Positions 1 through 9,300 of a DNA stretch of 64,000 bases are shown one piece after another. Made by a program: the position numbers and the translations under genes. Location: contig NZ_STGH01000001.1 of the NCBI RefSeq assembly GCF_005222785.1, forward strand, positions 1,178,001-1,242,000. The letters run 5' to 3'. Position 1 is the first letter of the stretch; every line of letters begins with the position of its first letter. The notes under the pieces are model-generated. The model was not told the DNA's origin and searched no databases. It saw only the letters and a list, made by a program, of their open reading frames with translations. The DNA is from Rhodobacter sp. SY28-1 (lineage in GTDB: Bacteria; Pseudomonadota; Alphaproteobacteria; Rhodobacterales; Rhodobacteraceae).

Positions 1-1
1 C

Positions 2-382
2 TCGATCGGTAAAGGCTTTGCCGGTGCGATGAAGCGGCACAACTTCGGCGGCCTCCGCGCCTCGCACGGTGTGTCGGTTTCGCACCGTTCGCACGGCTCG
101 ACCGGCCAGTGCCAGGACCCCGGCAAGGTGTTCAAGGGCAAGAAGATGGCTGGCCACATGGGCGCCGTCCGGGTGACCACGCAGAACCTGCAGGTCGTCC
201 GCACCGACGCCGACCGCGGCCTGATCATGATCAAGGGCGCTGTCCCCGGATCGAAGGGTGGCTGGGTCACCGTCAAGGACGCCGTGAAGAAGCCGGAAGC
301 CAAGGACGCACCGCGTCCGGCTGGTATCCGCACTGCGGCTGCTCCGGCAGCAGAAGTCGCCGCCGAAGGGGGTGAAGCATGA
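2..382 (+). CDS. rplC: 50S ribosomal protein L3, C-terminal part (5' end outside window)
   Basis: The frame is open from base 2 and gives the C-terminal half of L3, which lines the peptidyl-transferase region and starts 50S assembly. The family core [20 protein letters not shown] is present at about 80-140. Its first Gln corresponds to the residue methylated by PrmB in E. coli L3 (family knowledge). The protein ends in an Ala/Glu-rich tail that is longer than in enterobacteria. The stop overlaps the rplD start in an ATGA arrangement, so the two genes are probably translationally coupled. The start codon lies upstream of the window. Confidence 0.97.
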   Translation, partial: SIGKGFAGAMKRHNFGGLRASHGVSVSHRSHGSTGQCQDPGKVFKGKKMAGHMGAVRVTTQNLQVVRTDADRGLIMIKGAVPGSKGGWVTVKDAVKKPEAKDAPRPAGIRTAAAPAAEVAAEGGEA

Positions 383-999
383 AACTCGATGTGATCAAGC
401 TGGACGGCAAGAAGGCCGGCTCCATCGACCTGGACGAAGCGCTGTTCGGCCTTGAGCCGCGTGCCGACATCCTGCACCGCGTTGTGCGCTGGCAGCGTGC
501 CCGCGCCCAGGCTGGCACCCACTCGGTGCTGACGCGTGCCGAGGTGAGCTACTCGACCAAGAAGATCTATCGCCAGAAAGGCACCGGCGGCGCACGCCAC
601 GGTTCCAAGAAGGCCCCGATCTTCCGTCACGGTGGCGTTGTCAAAGGCCCGATCCCGCGCAGCCACGCCCATGACCTGCCGAAGAAGTTCCGCGCCCTCG
701 GGCTGCGGCACGCTCTGTCGGCCAAGGCCAAGGCGGGTGAGCTGGTGATCCTGGACGCGGCGACCCTCGCCGAAGCCAAGACCGCCAACCTCGCGAAGAT
801 GAAGTCGGAACTCGGCTGGAAGCGCGTCCTGATCATCGACGGCGCTTCGGTTGATGCCAACTTCGCCCTGGCCGCCCGCAACCTGGACGGCGTCGACGTT
901 CTGCCCACCATGGGCGCCAACGTCTACGACATCCTGAAGCGTGATACCCTGGTCATCACCAAGGCCGGTATCGAAGCCCTGGAGGCTCGCCTGAAATGA
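379..999 (+). CDS. rplD: 50S ribosomal protein L4
   Basis: The 206-residue protein has the usual L4 length. L4 binds 23S rRNA domain I and sends an extended loop into the exit tunnel. That basic loop is visible around residues 58-97, from [20 protein letters not shown] through [15 protein letters not shown]. Start and stop both sit in ATGA overlaps, with rplC upstream and rplW downstream, typical of the S10 operon. In E. coli L4 is the autoregulator of this operon. The promoter and leader that would show whether that applies here are outside the window. Confidence 0.97.
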   Translation: MKLDVIKLDGKKAGSIDLDEALFGLEPRADILHRVVRWQRARAQAGTHSVLTRAEVSYSTKKIYRQKGTGGARHGSKKAPIFRHGGVVKGPIPRSHAHDLPKKFRALGLRHALSAKAKAGELVILDAATLAEAKTANLAKMKSELGWKRVLIIDGASVDANFALAARNLDGVDVLPTMGANVYDILKRDTLVITKAGIEALEARLK

Positions 1000-1316
1000 G
1001 CAAAGCACCGAAAACCGCTGCGGCCGTCAAGCCGGAGCACTACGACCTGATCAAGAAGCCGGTCATCACCGAAAAGGCCACCATGGCCTCCGAGGCGGGT
1101 GCCGTCGTGTTCCAGGTCGCGATGGACTCGACCAAGCCGCAGATCAAGGAAGCCGTCGAGGCGATCTTTGGTGTGAAGGTGAAGGCGGTGAACACCACCA
1201 TTACCAAGGGCAAGGCCAAACGTTTCCGCGGTCGCGCAGGCGAGCGTTCGGACAAGAAGAAGGCCTATGTGATGCTGGAAGACGGTCAGACGATCGACGT
1301 GACGACCGGCCTCTGA
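996..1316 (+). CDS. rplW: 50S ribosomal protein L23
   Basis: The 106-residue L23 sits at the exit-tunnel rim and is the docking site for trigger factor and SRP in bacteria. The N-terminal motif [12 protein letters not shown] and the C-terminal stretch [20 protein letters not shown] are typical. It overlaps rplD by 4 bases (ATGA). In most bacteria rplB follows at once. Here a terminator-type hairpin and a foreign-looking gene separate the two, so the S10 operon is physically split after this gene. Confidence 0.97.
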   Translation: MSKAPKTAAAVKPEHYDLIKKPVITEKATMASEAGAVVFQVAMDSTKPQIKEAVEAIFGVKVKAVNTTITKGKAKRFRGRAGERSDKKKAYVMLEDGQTIDVTTGL

Positions 1317-1341
1317 GCCTTAGGCTTGAGTGAAATGAGAG

Positions 1342-1369
1342 AGCCCCTGCCGGAAGGTGGGGGCTTTTT
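1342..1369 (+). terminator. Rho-independent terminator after rplW
   Basis: An AGCCCC arm and a GGGGGCT arm form a GC-rich stem followed directly by TTTTT. It closes the rplC-rplD-rplW block 26 bases after the rplW stop. A strong terminator inside what is normally one S10 transcript implies that rplB and later genes use their own promoter or read-through. Confidence 0.8.
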
Positions 1370-1480
1370 GCTAAGGGGTGAGTGGTCTGAAAGCCCGCTA
1401 TGCCATTAGAATTTCGATAGCGCCGTCTCAGCAAGTTAGATACGTCTAGGGTGCAGGTGTCACTTCTGGGCTGAACGAAT

Positions 1481-2335
1481 ATGGACATTGAGTTCAAAGA
1501 AAAGACCTTTGAGAAAAGCTTTGGGCACGAGTTGGCCCGCTTAACCAATGCTACGTTTTCGCCGGATCAGTGTGATGAGTCGTGGCTTGGGTTCGATGAG
1601 GCATTTTTTCTTCCAATGGAGTGGTTCTTCCGTTTTGGGCCGTATGTCAGGCGCCACCGCCAGCGCCGTCTTACCGGCGTCGAAATTGATGAGTTCAATA
1701 TGACTGGCAAAACGATTGCCAGCCACTTGCCGGATTTCAAGCTTAATCTGTTCGTGCAATTCAAACGACCGACGTTCCTCCGCTCACGTGGCGCAAAGGA
1801 ATGGTCTGACTGGAACCAGAGCTACTATCGCTACCAAACTATGCCACACCAGCAAGAAGCGCTGGAAAGAATAGATGCGCAGAGCTTCGGGCGCGCTGCG
1901 ACGATCTATGCTAGTCCAGCATTCTGGCAGGCTTCCGATCTTTGGTCGTATGTCAGGGGTTCGACCGTTGTCGATCATAGTAACATTGCCAGTGTCGGCA
2001 AACTAAAGGGGCACGGGCACTACAGCTACATCGAGGCTGGGTGCTTTGGCAAAGGTCACTCCGAGACAGTTGATATTGAAAGTCAGCCGCTTAAGGAGAT
2101 AATCTCACTGGGCCTTGATAGAAATAATCCACTCCCGCTCAATCAGCATCTGAAGAAGACGGCGGCAGCTATAGTGGAGGCCACCAGTGGCAGTGATCTT
2201 GTCACACCGATTTTCCGACAGGTACAGACGGCGCGGGAACTGGAAACGCTTGATCCAGGTTCCTTGTATGACGCGATCCAAATCATCGAGATATTCTCAG
2301 ATGCGTTTGGAGTTCGATACTTTTCTCTCGCGTAG
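1481..2335 (+). CDS. Unknown protein, possible nuclease-like or defence-associated gene inside the S10 operon
   Basis: The 284-residue protein has no family I can name with certainty. It is visibly less G+C-rich than its neighbours and has no strong Shine-Dalgarno, which suggests transfer. Seen in the sequence: GFDEAFF near residue 37, LFVQFKRP near 89, YYRYQTMPHQQEAL near 110, and ATIYASPAFW near 138. A conserved acidic residue followed later by a hydrophobic strand ending in Q-x-K is compatible with a divergent PD-(D/E)XK nuclease core, but the spacing is long and the assignment is only a hypothesis. It lies alone between two hairpins, between rplW and rplB. Confidence 0.7.
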   Translation: MDIEFKEKTFEKSFGHELARLTNATFSPDQCDESWLGFDEAFFLPMEWFFRFGPYVRRHRQRRLTGVEIDEFNMTGKTIASHLPDFKLNLFVQFKRPTFLRSRGAKEWSDWNQSYYRYQTMPHQQEALERIDAQSFGRAATIYASPAFWQASDLWSYVRGSTVVDHSNIASVGKLKGHGHYSYIEAGCFGKGHSETVDIESQPLKEIISLGLDRNNPLPLNQHLKKTAAAIVEATSGSDLVTPIFRQVQTARELETLDPGSLYDAIQIIEIFSDAFGVRYFSLA

Positions 2336-2486
2336 TAGCAACGCCTAACAGACAGGAGTTCTTCGGACGGCGTGGGACGTGATGCCTCCACACTGCTCAA
2401 ATTTTCCAACTGCTGGCGTCCAAAGAATTTCCTAGTCTACCCCTTGCCACCCCCACCCCCGTCTGCTAATCCCGCGCCACGCCAGA

Positions 2487-2508
2487 AGCCCCGGATTCGT
2501 CCGGGGCT
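2487..2508 (+). terminator. Perfect stem-loop upstream of rplB
   Basis: AGCCCCGGA and TCCGGGGCT form a perfect 9-bp stem closed by a TTCG tetraloop. The following CTTGGTTTGTTC is only moderately T-rich. It could terminate the transcript of the preceding unknown gene, or it could be part of the rplB leader. Confidence 0.6.
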
Positions 2509-2623
2509 CTTGGTTTGTTCGTTCCCGATGCAGCCGCAGGAGGAAAGGACACTAAATCGGGGATCTTCGGAGCCCTTCACCCGAGGCCCGCAAGGGTCGC
2601 GAAGCAAACGGAAGACAGAGAAC

Positions 2624-3463
2624 ATGGCACTCAAGTCGTATAAGCCGACGACGCCTGGCCAGCGCGGGCTGGTTCTGATCGACCGTTCGGAGCTGTGGAA
2701 AGGCCGCCCGGTCAAGCACCTCACCGAGGGATTGAACCGTTCTGGTGGCCGGAACAACACCGGACGTATCACGATGTGGCACCAGGGCGGGGGCGCAAAG
2801 CGTCTCTACCGGGTGGTCGATTTCAAGCGTCGCAAATATGATATCCCGGCGGTCGTCGAGCGGATCGAATATGACCCGAACCGCACCGCCTTCATCGCGC
2901 TGATCAAGTATCAGGACGGTGAACTGGCCTACATCCTTGCGCCGCAGCGCCTGGCCGTGGGTGACAGCGTCATCGCTGGCGCGAAAACCGACGTGAAGCC
3001 GGGGAACGCGATGCCCTTCAGCGGCATGCCGATCGGCGCGATCGTCCACAACGTCGAGCTGAAGCCCGGCAAGGGCGGCCAGCTGGCCCGTGCGGCGGGC
3101 ACCTATGCCCAGTTCGTCGGCCGTGACGGCTCTTACGCGCAGATCCGCCTGTCCTCGGGCGAGCTTCGCATGGTTCGTCAGGAATGCATGGCCACCATCG
3201 GTGCCGTGTCGAACCCCGACAACTCGAACCAGAACTTCGGTAAAGCCGGACGTATGCGCCACAAGGGCATCCGCCCGACGGTCCGCGGCGTCGCGATGAA
3301 CCCGATCGACCACCCGCATGGCGGCGGCGAAGGCCGCACCTCGGGCGGCCGTCACCCGGTTACCCCGTGGGGCAAGGGCACCAAGGGCAACAAGACGCGC
3401 AAGCCGAAGGCTTCTGACAGCCTGATCGTCCGCTCGCGCCACGCCAAGAAGAAAGGGCGTTAA
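2624..3463 (+). CDS. rplB: 50S ribosomal protein L2
   Basis: The 279-residue L2 is required for subunit association and peptidyl-transferase activity. ATG 2624 gives the standard N-terminus [15 protein letters not shown]; an in-frame extension upstream has no L2 similarity and is rejected. The hallmark [14 protein letters not shown] near residues 225-240 is intact and includes the histidine implicated in peptidyl transfer. The gene is preceded by a stem-loop and the foreign insert rather than by rplW. It starts the second r-protein block, rplB-rpsS-rplV-rpsC-rplP. Confidence 0.97.
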   Translation: MALKSYKPTTPGQRGLVLIDRSELWKGRPVKHLTEGLNRSGGRNNTGRITMWHQGGGAKRLYRVVDFKRRKYDIPAVVERIEYDPNRTAFIALIKYQDGELAYILAPQRLAVGDSVIAGAKTDVKPGNAMPFSGMPIGAIVHNVELKPGKGGQLARAAGTYAQFVGRDGSYAQIRLSSGELRMVRQECMATIGAVSNPDNSNQNFGKAGRMRHKGIRPTVRGVAMNPIDHPHGGGEGRTSGGRHPVTPWGKGTKGNKTRKPKASDSLIVRSRHAKKKGR

Positions 3464-3466
3464 TCC

Positions 3467-3745
3467 ATGGCACGTTCCATCTGGAAAGGCCCGTTCGTCG
3501 ACGGCTACGTCCTGAAGAAGGCCGAGAAAGCCAAGGCTGGCGGCAAGTCGGAAGTGATCAAGATCTGGTCGCGCCGTTCCACCATCCTGCCGCAGTTCGT
3601 GGGCCTGACCTTCGGCGTCTACAACGGCAAGAAGCACGTCCCCGTTGCGGTGACGGAAGAAATGATCGGCCAGAAGTTCGGTGAATACTCGCCGACGCGG
3701 ACCTACTACGGTCACGCTGCCGACAAGAAAGCGAAGAGGAAATAA
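3467..3745 (+). CDS. rpsS: 30S ribosomal protein S19
   Basis: The 92-residue S19 contacts the head of the 30S subunit with S13 and bridges to the large subunit. The motifs [30 protein letters not shown] and YNGKKHVPV are all present in order. It starts 3 bases after the rplB stop and ends 3 bases before rplV, as in a tight operon. The tail KKAKRK is basic, as usual. Confidence 0.97.
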   Translation: MARSIWKGPFVDGYVLKKAEKAKAGGKSEVIKIWSRRSTILPQFVGLTFGVYNGKKHVPVAVTEEMIGQKFGEYSPTRTYYGHAADKKAKRK

Positions 3746-3748
3746 GCC

Positions 3749-4129
3749 ATGGGTGCGGAAAAGAACCCCCGCCGCGTGGCGGACAACGAAGCGATGGCCG
3801 TGCTGCGCATGCTGCGCACGTCCCCGCAGAAGCTGAACCTGGTCGCGGGCATGATCCGCGGCAAGAAGGTGGACAAGGCGCTTGCCGACCTGACCTTCTC
3901 CAAGCGCCGCATCGCCGGTGACGTGAAGAAGTGCCTGCAGTCGGCCATCGCCAACGCGGAAAACAACCACAACCTCGACGTCGACAGCCTTGTCGTGGCC
4001 GAGGCCTGGGTCGGCAAGAACCTGGTGATGAAGCGGGGCCGTCCGCGGGCTCGCGGCCGGTTCGGCAAGATCATGAAGCCGTTCTCTGAAATCACCATCA
4101 AGGTCCGTCAAGCCGGGGAGACCGCATAA
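3749..4129 (+). CDS. rplV: 50S ribosomal protein L22
   Basis: The 126-residue L22 is an early-assembly protein whose beta-hairpin narrows the exit tunnel. The hairpin segment [18 protein letters not shown] is visible near residues 90-110; this region gives macrolide resistance when altered in other bacteria. The stop TAA shares its last base with the rpsC ATG (TAATG), indicating translational coupling. Confidence 0.97.
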   Translation: MGAEKNPRRVADNEAMAVLRMLRTSPQKLNLVAGMIRGKKVDKALADLTFSKRRIAGDVKKCLQSAIANAENNHNLDVDSLVVAEAWVGKNLVMKRGRPRARGRFGKIMKPFSEITIKVRQAGETA

Positions 4130-4845
4130 TGGGTCAGAAGGTCAATCCGATCGGTATGCGCCTCCAGGTCAACCGCACCTGGGACAGCCGCTGGTTCGCG
4201 GAGTCGAAAGACTACGGCAACCTCCTGCTGGAAGACCTCCGCATGCGCGAGTTCATCCACAAGGAACTGAAGGCCGCCGGCATCAGCCGCGTGATCATCG
4301 AGCGTCCGCACAAGAAGTGCCGTGTGACCATTCACACCGCACGTCCGGGCGTGATCATCGGCAAGAAGGGCGCGGACATCGAGACGCTTCGCAAGAAGCT
4401 GACCGTGTTCACCAAGTCCGAACTGCACCTGAACATCGTCGAGGTCCGCAAGCCGGAGCTTGACGCCCAGCTGGTGGCCGAGTCGATCGCCCAGCAGATG
4501 GAACGTCGCGTTTCCTTCCGTCGCGCGATGAAGCGTGGCGTGCAGAACGCGATGCGGATGGGTGCGCTTGGTATCCGTGTGAACGTCGCCGGCCGTCTTG
4601 GCGGTGCCGAAATCGCCCGGACCGAATGGTACCGCGAAGGCCGCGTGCCGCTGCACACGTTGCGCGCCGACATCGACTATGCGCTGTCGGAAGCCGAGAC
4701 CCCCTACGGGATCATCGGTGTGAAGGTCTGGATCTTCAAAGGCGAAATCCTTGAGCATGATCCGCAGGCCCATGATCGTCGTCTTGCCGAAGCGGCTGAC
4801 GGCCCGGCCCCCCGTGGTCCGCGCCGCGACCGTGAACGCGCGTAA
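4129..4845 (+). CDS. rpsC: 30S ribosomal protein S3
   Basis: The 238-residue S3 forms part of the mRNA entry channel and its helicase activity. The N-terminal [12 protein letters not shown] is canonical. The KH-domain loop [18 protein letters not shown] lies near residues 70-87. The C-terminal domain is present through [13 protein letters not shown], followed by a charged tail. It overlaps rplV by one base and is followed by rplP after 12 bases. Confidence 0.97.
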   Translation: MGQKVNPIGMRLQVNRTWDSRWFAESKDYGNLLLEDLRMREFIHKELKAAGISRVIIERPHKKCRVTIHTARPGVIIGKKGADIETLRKKLTVFTKSELHLNIVEVRKPELDAQLVAESIAQQMERRVSFRRAMKRGVQNAMRMGALGIRVNVAGRLGGAEIARTEWYREGRVPLHTLRADIDYALSEAETPYGIIGVKVWIFKGEILEHDPQAHDRRLAEAADGPAPRGPRRDRERA

Positions 4846-4857
4846 GGAGTAACCTAG

Positions 4858-5271
4858 ATGCTGCAACCAAAGCGCACGAAATTCCGCAAGATGCACAAGG
4901 GCCGCATCCATGGCGAAGCCAAGGGTGGGTTCCTGATCAACTTCGGCTCCTACGCCCTCAAGGCGACCGAGCCCGAGCGCGTCACTGCGCGGCAGATCGA
5001 AGCGGCCCGCCGCGCGATCACCCGCCACATGAAGCGCCAGGGCCGGGTCTGGATCCGGATTTTCCCGGACGTTCCGGTTTCGGCGAAGCCCGTCGAAGTC
5101 CGCATGGGCTCGGGCAAGGGGTCGACCGACTACTGGGCGGCCAAGGTCAAGCCCGGCCGGATCATGTTCGAGATCGACGGCGTGAACGACGAGATTGCGC
5201 GTGAGGCCCTGCGCCTCGGCGCGATGAAGCTTCCGGTCACCACGCGCATCGTCGCGAAGGAAGACTGGTAA
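4858..5271 (+). CDS. rplP: 50S ribosomal protein L16
   Basis: The 137-residue L16 helps position A-site tRNA. The motifs [28 protein letters not shown] and [19 protein letters not shown] are in order. Arg82 in VRMGSGKG matches the arginine of E. coli L16 that the 2OG oxygenase YcfD hydroxylates (family knowledge). That is of interest because a different type of 2OG-Fe(II) oxygenase gene lies 0.5 kb downstream. In most genomes rpmC follows directly; here a terminator and three other genes intervene. Confidence 0.97.
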   Translation: MLQPKRTKFRKMHKGRIHGEAKGGFLINFGSYALKATEPERVTARQIEAARRAITRHMKRQGRVWIRIFPDVPVSAKPVEVRMGSGKGSTDYWAAKVKPGRIMFEIDGVNDEIAREALRLGAMKLPVTTRIVAKEDW

Positions 5272-5302
5272 GAGTCGGGGTGAACCCCGACCTACGACAT
5301 CG

Positions 5303-5332
5303 GCCCCCGCTGGAAACGGCGGGGGCTTTTTT
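5303..5332 (+). terminator. Rho-independent terminator after rplP
   Basis: GCCCCCGC and GCGGGGGC form an 8-bp perfect stem around a short loop and run into TTTTTT. It is preceded by a second small dyad, GTCGGGGTGAACCCCGAC, at about 5275-5292. The pair closes the rplB-rplP block. Confidence 0.88.
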
Positions 5333-5394
5333 GCTTTTCAGCGAGGTGAGGCGGTTGTGCTAAGCTCTCTCCGATTCCAGTCGAGGAGAGCCCC

Positions 5395-5688
5395 ATGCCG
5401 AAAGCCTACTGGATTGCGATGTACCATGAAGTGAAGAACCCGGAGGCACTGGAGGCTTACGCCAAGGTGTCAGGACCAGCCCTGCAGGCCGCCGGTGGGC
5501 GGATCATGGTACGCGGCTTGCCCGCCATGACTTATGACAACGGTCTGAACGAGCGGACCGTGGTCCTGGAGTTCGACAGTGTTGACGCGGCAATCGCCGC
5601 GCATGACAGCCCAGCCTATCAGGCATCGTTGAAACTCCTTGGCGATGCTGTTGTACGTGACATCCGCATTGTTGAGGGCGTTGCCTAA
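5395..5688 (+). CDS. DUF1330 family protein
   Basis: The 97-residue protein matches the DUF1330 pattern: an N-terminal strand YWIAMYHEVKNPEALEAYAK, then GGRIMVRG, then VVLEFDSVDAAIAAHDSPAYQ, ending with a strand. These are small dimeric ferredoxin-like alpha/beta barrel proteins of unsettled function. It has a GAGGAGAG ribosome site just upstream and follows the rplP terminator by about 60 bases. It probably forms a small transcription unit with the oxygenase gene that follows; a link to ribosome function is not shown by the sequence. Confidence 0.85.
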   Translation: MPKAYWIAMYHEVKNPEALEAYAKVSGPALQAAGGRIMVRGLPAMTYDNGLNERTVVLEFDSVDAAIAAHDSPAYQASLKLLGDAVVRDIRIVEGVA

Positions 5689-5739
5689 GACCTGTCGAGG
5701 TGGCAGAAGCCGGTGGTCCCTTTCAGCGGAGCCCGGCCC

Positions 5740-6363
5740 ATGCCAGACATCACCTCTCTCTTCGTCACCCGCCTGTATCGCGCGAAGCTGAATGAACTCG
5801 CCAAGAAGAAGGTGGACTACGACGAGTTGCGCGTCACCTGCGAAACCGTCGCCGAGGATGACGACGCCGGGCATGAGTGGTGCGAGGCGAATGGCTACCC
5901 GGGCTACACCTCCTATGCCTCGCTGAACGACCTGCCCTGGCGGATGCCGATCTTCGGCGATCTGGAAAAGGCGCTGGACCGCCACGTCGCGGCCTTCTGC
6001 CAGGATCTGGGCTTCGACCTGGGCGACAGGAAGCTCAAGTGCAACTCGCTCTGGATCAACATCCTGCCCGAAGGCGGCACCCACGCCAGCCACATCCACC
6101 CGCATTCGGTGATCTCGGGCACGACCTATGTCGCGATGCCGGAGGGGACCTCGGCGCTAAAGCTGGAAGACCCCCGCCTGCCGATGATGATGCTGGCCCC
6201 CGTCCCCCTGAAAACCGCCCCGCAAGAGCTACAGCGCTTCGTCTACGTCAAACCGGCAGTGGGGGAGGTCCTCCTCTGGGAAAGCTGGCTGCGCCACGAA
6301 GTCCCGATGAACATGTCCGAGGAAGAGCGGATCTCGGTCAGCTTCAACTATGGGTGGGCTTAG
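5740..6363 (+). CDS. Putative 2OG-Fe(II) oxygenase
   Basis: The 207-residue protein (ATG 5740; an in-frame GTG at 5713 would add nine unconserved residues) resembles the 2OG-FeII_Oxy_5/TIGR02466 family. The segment THASHIHPHSVISGTTYV carries the candidate iron-binding histidines near residue 120. A distal WLRHEVPMN near 187 supplies the third ligand, and RISVSFNYGW ends the fold with the 2-oxoglutarate-binding Arg/Ser. The substrate is unknown. Its place just after rplP, inside the r-protein cluster, makes a ribosomal or translation-factor substrate conceivable, but that is inference. Confidence 0.8.
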   Translation: MPDITSLFVTRLYRAKLNELAKKKVDYDELRVTCETVAEDDDAGHEWCEANGYPGYTSYASLNDLPWRMPIFGDLEKALDRHVAAFCQDLGFDLGDRKLKCNSLWINILPEGGTHASHIHPHSVISGTTYVAMPEGTSALKLEDPRLPMMMLAPVPLKTAPQELQRFVYVKPAVGEVLLWESWLRHEVPMNMSEEERISVSFNYGWA

Positions 6364-6372
6364 GGCGGCATC

Positions 6373-6423
6373 GTAGGGTGCGCTATAGCGCACCGTCCGC
6401 TGGTGCGCTGTAGCGCACCCTAC
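6373..6423. repeat. GTAGGGTG-type palindromic repeat (double hairpin)
   Basis: GTAGGGTGCGCTA at 6373-6385 and TAGCGCACCCTAC at 6411-6423 are perfect 13-base inverted arms. Each arm is itself part of a smaller palindrome: GTGCGCTATAGCGCAC on the left, and GTGCGCTGTAGCGCAC with one mismatch on the right. It lies 9 bases after the oxygenase stop. Related GTAGGGTG hairpins occur after rpmD and rpoA, so this looks like a dispersed REP-like element. Confidence 0.8.
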
Positions 6424-6524
6424 ATTTTCGCCCTGTGCTCGGCGTCACGCGGCAGTCGCTGATCAAGATGTGGATTGCGGAGAAGTTGGGGTAGGCTGCT
6501 TGAGCGGACATTAGGTAGCAGCAG

Positions 6525-7055
6525 TTGAAGTGGCTGAGTAAGATCAAAGGGACGAAGCCGAATAGGCATGAGGTTCTCGCAAAGAACCTTTATGACGCTT
6601 TGGTTTTGGATGATGGACCAGGCAGCGACACGCCTGAGTTCCTAACGGCAAGCAAGATCGCTATTAGGCTCAGTGATCTGGGCAAATTCCAAGAAAAGAG
6701 ACTCATAACCCTTGAAGCGCTGTGCTTCATTGCGTGCCTGACTTGCACTGCCGAGGCAGGCAAGAAACTCGCAGAGCTGTTCGGCCAGCCGCATCCACTG
6801 CCCATTGAGTTCGCTAAGCTGCTTCGAGCTAAGTGGAAGGAACGGGGCATCAGCCTCCTATCTGATGCAGACGTTGGGGAGAAATGCTTGCAGGAAGTCG
6901 AGCCATTTCTTGAATATCCGTTTCGGTGGGGCAGGGAATGGCTACGGGAGTTTTACCAGAATTTCGATGACACGGGCGAGCATTACATCGTGTGGACCGA
7001 GCAGTGGCTGAAACAGTTCAAGGTCATGCAGATGGTCATCAGCGACAATCACTAG
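6525..7055 (+). CDS. Hypothetical protein between rplP and rpmC
   Basis: The 176-residue protein has a TTG start and reads MKWLSKIKGTKPNRHEVLAK. I do not recognise it. It is mostly helical by inspection, has no signal peptide or membrane segment, and has a cysteine-containing hydrophobic helix LEALCFIACLTCTAEAGKKL near residue 65. Its C-terminus is Trp-rich (WGREWLREF, VWTEQWLKQF). Codon usage is clearly more A+T-rich than in the flanking r-protein genes, suggesting acquisition. The start is uncertain because no strong ribosome site precedes it. Confidence 0.65.
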   Translation: MKWLSKIKGTKPNRHEVLAKNLYDALVLDDGPGSDTPEFLTASKIAIRLSDLGKFQEKRLITLEALCFIACLTCTAEAGKKLAELFGQPHPLPIEFAKLLRAKWKERGISLLSDADVGEKCLQEVEPFLEYPFRWGREWLREFYQNFDDTGEHYIVWTEQWLKQFKVMQMVISDNH

Positions 7056-7129
7056 ACCTGCCCCCCAACTTCCCCCTTGCCCCCCGCCGCCTTCCCCCCT
7101 ATACGGGCGCATCCGCGATTCCGGGGTGA

Positions 7130-7195
7130 CTCGGAGTCGGCGGTTTGTCATTGATCCGCCAGGTCCTCGGTGACCCTCCCGTAGGGGCCGACTGG
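7130..7195 (+). promoter_or_regulatory. Possible structured leader upstream of rpmC
   Basis: AGTCGGC at 7135-7141 can pair with GCCGACT at 7187-7193, enclosing a second option, GGCGG at 7139-7143 with CCGCC at 7156-7160. The competing helices just upstream of the third r-protein block would suit an r-protein autoregulatory leader or promoter region. No factor can be assigned. Confidence 0.35.
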
Positions 7196-7219
7196 CGATT
7201 GTGAAAAGGAAAGACCGGC

Positions 7220-7420
7220 ATGAAAGCCGAAGAACTGCGTTCGAAGACGCCGGACCAGCTGCGTGACAGCCTGGTTCAGCTGAAGAAGGAAGCCTTCAAC
7301 CTGCGCTTCCAGCAAGCGACCAACCAGCTTGAGAACACCGCCCGCATGCGTGCCGTCCGCCGCGACGTCGCCCGCATCAAGACCGTTCTCGGCCAAAAAG
7401 CCGCTGAAGCTGCGAAGTAA
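7220..7420 (+). CDS. rpmC: 50S ribosomal protein L29
   Basis: The 66-residue helical-hairpin protein [38 protein letters not shown] is a standard L29 next to L23 at the tunnel exit. It has a GAAAGGAAAGA ribosome site. It starts the third r-protein block because the usual partner rplP is about 2 kb upstream behind a terminator. Confidence 0.96.
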   Translation: MKAEELRSKTPDQLRDSLVQLKKEAFNLRFQQATNQLENTARMRAVRRDVARIKTVLGQKAAEAAK

Positions 7421-7431
7421 GGGGAAAACCA

Positions 7432-7665
7432 ATGCCGAAACGCATCCTGCAAGGCGTCGTCACCTCGGACAAGAACGAGCAGACGATCACCGTTCTCGTG
7501 GAACGTCGCTTCAAGCACCCGCTGCTGCAGAAGACCGTCCGCAAGTCGAAGAAATACCGCGCCCATGACGCGGAGAACAAGTTCAAGGTCGGCGATACTG
7601 TCCGTATCGAAGAGTGCGCGCCGATCTCGAAGACGAAACGCTGGACGGTGGTGGTCGAGGCGTAA
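7432..7665 (+). CDS. rpsQ: 30S ribosomal protein S17
   Basis: The 77-residue OB-fold protein binds 16S rRNA early in 30S assembly. [32 protein letters not shown] and [17 protein letters not shown] are the family signatures. It follows rpmC by 11 bases with an AAGGGGAAA ribosome site. A 64-base spacer with a strong hairpin separates it from rplN. Confidence 0.97.
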   Translation: MPKRILQGVVTSDKNEQTITVLVERRFKHPLLQKTVRKSKKYRAHDAENKFKVGDTVRIEECAPISKTKRWTVVVEA

Positions 7666-7680
7666 GCCAGAACCCCTTCG

Positions 7681-7720
7681 TCCCGAACGAAACCCCGGGG
7701 CCTAGCCCCGAAGGTCGGGA
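7681..7720 (+). promoter_or_regulatory. Nested hairpin in the rpsQ-rplN spacer
   Basis: An outer pair, TCCCG at 7681-7685 with CGGGA at 7716-7720, encloses a perfect inner stem, CGGGGC (7696-7701) with GCCCCG (7705-7710), and a 3-base loop. No T run follows, so it is more likely a processing or translational-control element between the S10 and spc parts than a terminator. Confidence 0.5.
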
Positions 7721-7729
7721 GACTTTCAA

Positions 7730-8098
7730 ATGATCCAGATGCAGACGAATCTGGATGTGGCTGACAACTCCGGCGCTCGCCGGGTTCAGTGCATCAAGGT
7801 TCTTGGCGGTTCGCACCGCCGTTATGCTTCCGTCGGCGACATCATCGTGGTGTCGGTCAAGGAAGCCATTCCTAAAGGCCGCGTGAAGAAGGGGGACGTG
7901 CGTAAAGCCGTCGTCGTTCGCACCGCCAAGGAAGTTCGCCGTGAAGACGGCACCACCATCCGTTTCGACCGCAACGCCGCCGTCATCCTGAACAACCAGG
8001 GCGAACCGGTCGGCACCCGTATCTTCGGGCCGGTCGTGCGCGAGTTGCGTGCCAAGAACTTCATGAAGATCATCTCGCTGGCTCCGGAGGTGCTCTGA
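7730..8098 (+). CDS. rplN: 50S ribosomal protein L14
   Basis: The 122-residue L14 ([20 protein letters not shown]) is the first gene of the spc block; it contacts the 30S subunit and L19. The motifs [15 protein letters not shown] and [20 protein letters not shown] are intact. Its TGA stop overlaps the rplX ATG (TGATG). Confidence 0.97.
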   Translation: MIQMQTNLDVADNSGARRVQCIKVLGGSHRRYASVGDIIVVSVKEAIPKGRVKKGDVRKAVVVRTAKEVRREDGTTIRFDRNAAVILNNQGEPVGTRIFGPVVRELRAKNFMKIISLAPEVL

Positions 8099-8402
8099 TG
8101 GCTGCCAAGCTGAAGAAGGGTGACACGGTCGTCGTGCTCACCGGCAAGGACAAGGGCAAGAAGGGCGAGATTTCCGCCGTCATGCCGTCCGAGAACAAGG
8201 CCATCGTCGACGGCGTGAACGTCGCGATCCGCCACACCAAGCAGTCGGCGTCCTCGCAGGGCGGCCGGGTGCCGAAGGCGATGCCGATCGACCTGTCGAA
8301 CCTCGCCATCGTGGACAAGAACGGCAAGGCGACCCGCGTGGGCTTCCGCATGGAAGGCGACAAGAAGGTCCGTTTCGCCAAGACCACCGGGGAGGTCATC
8401 TG

Positions 8403-8403
<1 letters not shown>
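8098..8403 (+). CDS. rplX: 50S ribosomal protein L24
   Basis: The 101-residue L24 is an assembly initiator. The KOW motif [19 protein letters not shown] is at residues 7-25, and the family segment [10 protein letters not shown] follows. It is coupled on both sides by TGATG overlaps, with rplN and rplE. Confidence 0.97.
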
Positions 8404-8963
<560 letters not shown>

Positions 8964-8981
8964 GCGCGAGGAACCTGAGAT

Positions 8982-9287
8982 ATGGCAAAGAAATCCATGG
9001 TGAACCGCGAAGTGAAGCGGGCGAAGCTGGTGAAGCAGCATGCTTCCAAGCGCGCCGGCCTCAAGGCGGTGATCAACGACCAGTCGAAGCCGATGGAAGA
9101 GCGCTTCAAGGCGACTCTGAAACTGGCCGAGATGCCCCGCAACTCGTCCGCCGTCCGGCTGCACAACCGCTGCCAGCTGACGGGCCGTCCGCATGCGTTC
9201 TACCGCAAGCTCAAACTCTCGCGCATCATGCTGCGTGACCTGGCCTCGTTCGGCCAGATCCCGGGCATGGTCAAGTCCAGCTGGTAA
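8982..9287 (+). CDS. rpsN: 30S ribosomal protein S14, zinc-independent long form
   Basis: The 101-residue protein [19 protein letters not shown] is the long S14 type. The zinc-binding CxxC pairs of short S14 are missing; only one Cys occurs, in [16 protein letters not shown]. That segment and [23 protein letters not shown] are the family hallmark. A GCGAGGAACCTGAG ribosome region precedes it. Confidence 0.97.
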   Translation: MAKKSMVNREVKRAKLVKQHASKRAGLKAVINDQSKPMEERFKATLKLAEMPRNSSAVRLHNRCQLTGRPHAFYRKLKLSRIMLRDLASFGQIPGMVKSSW

Positions 9288-9300
9288 AGGGAGGCATCAC

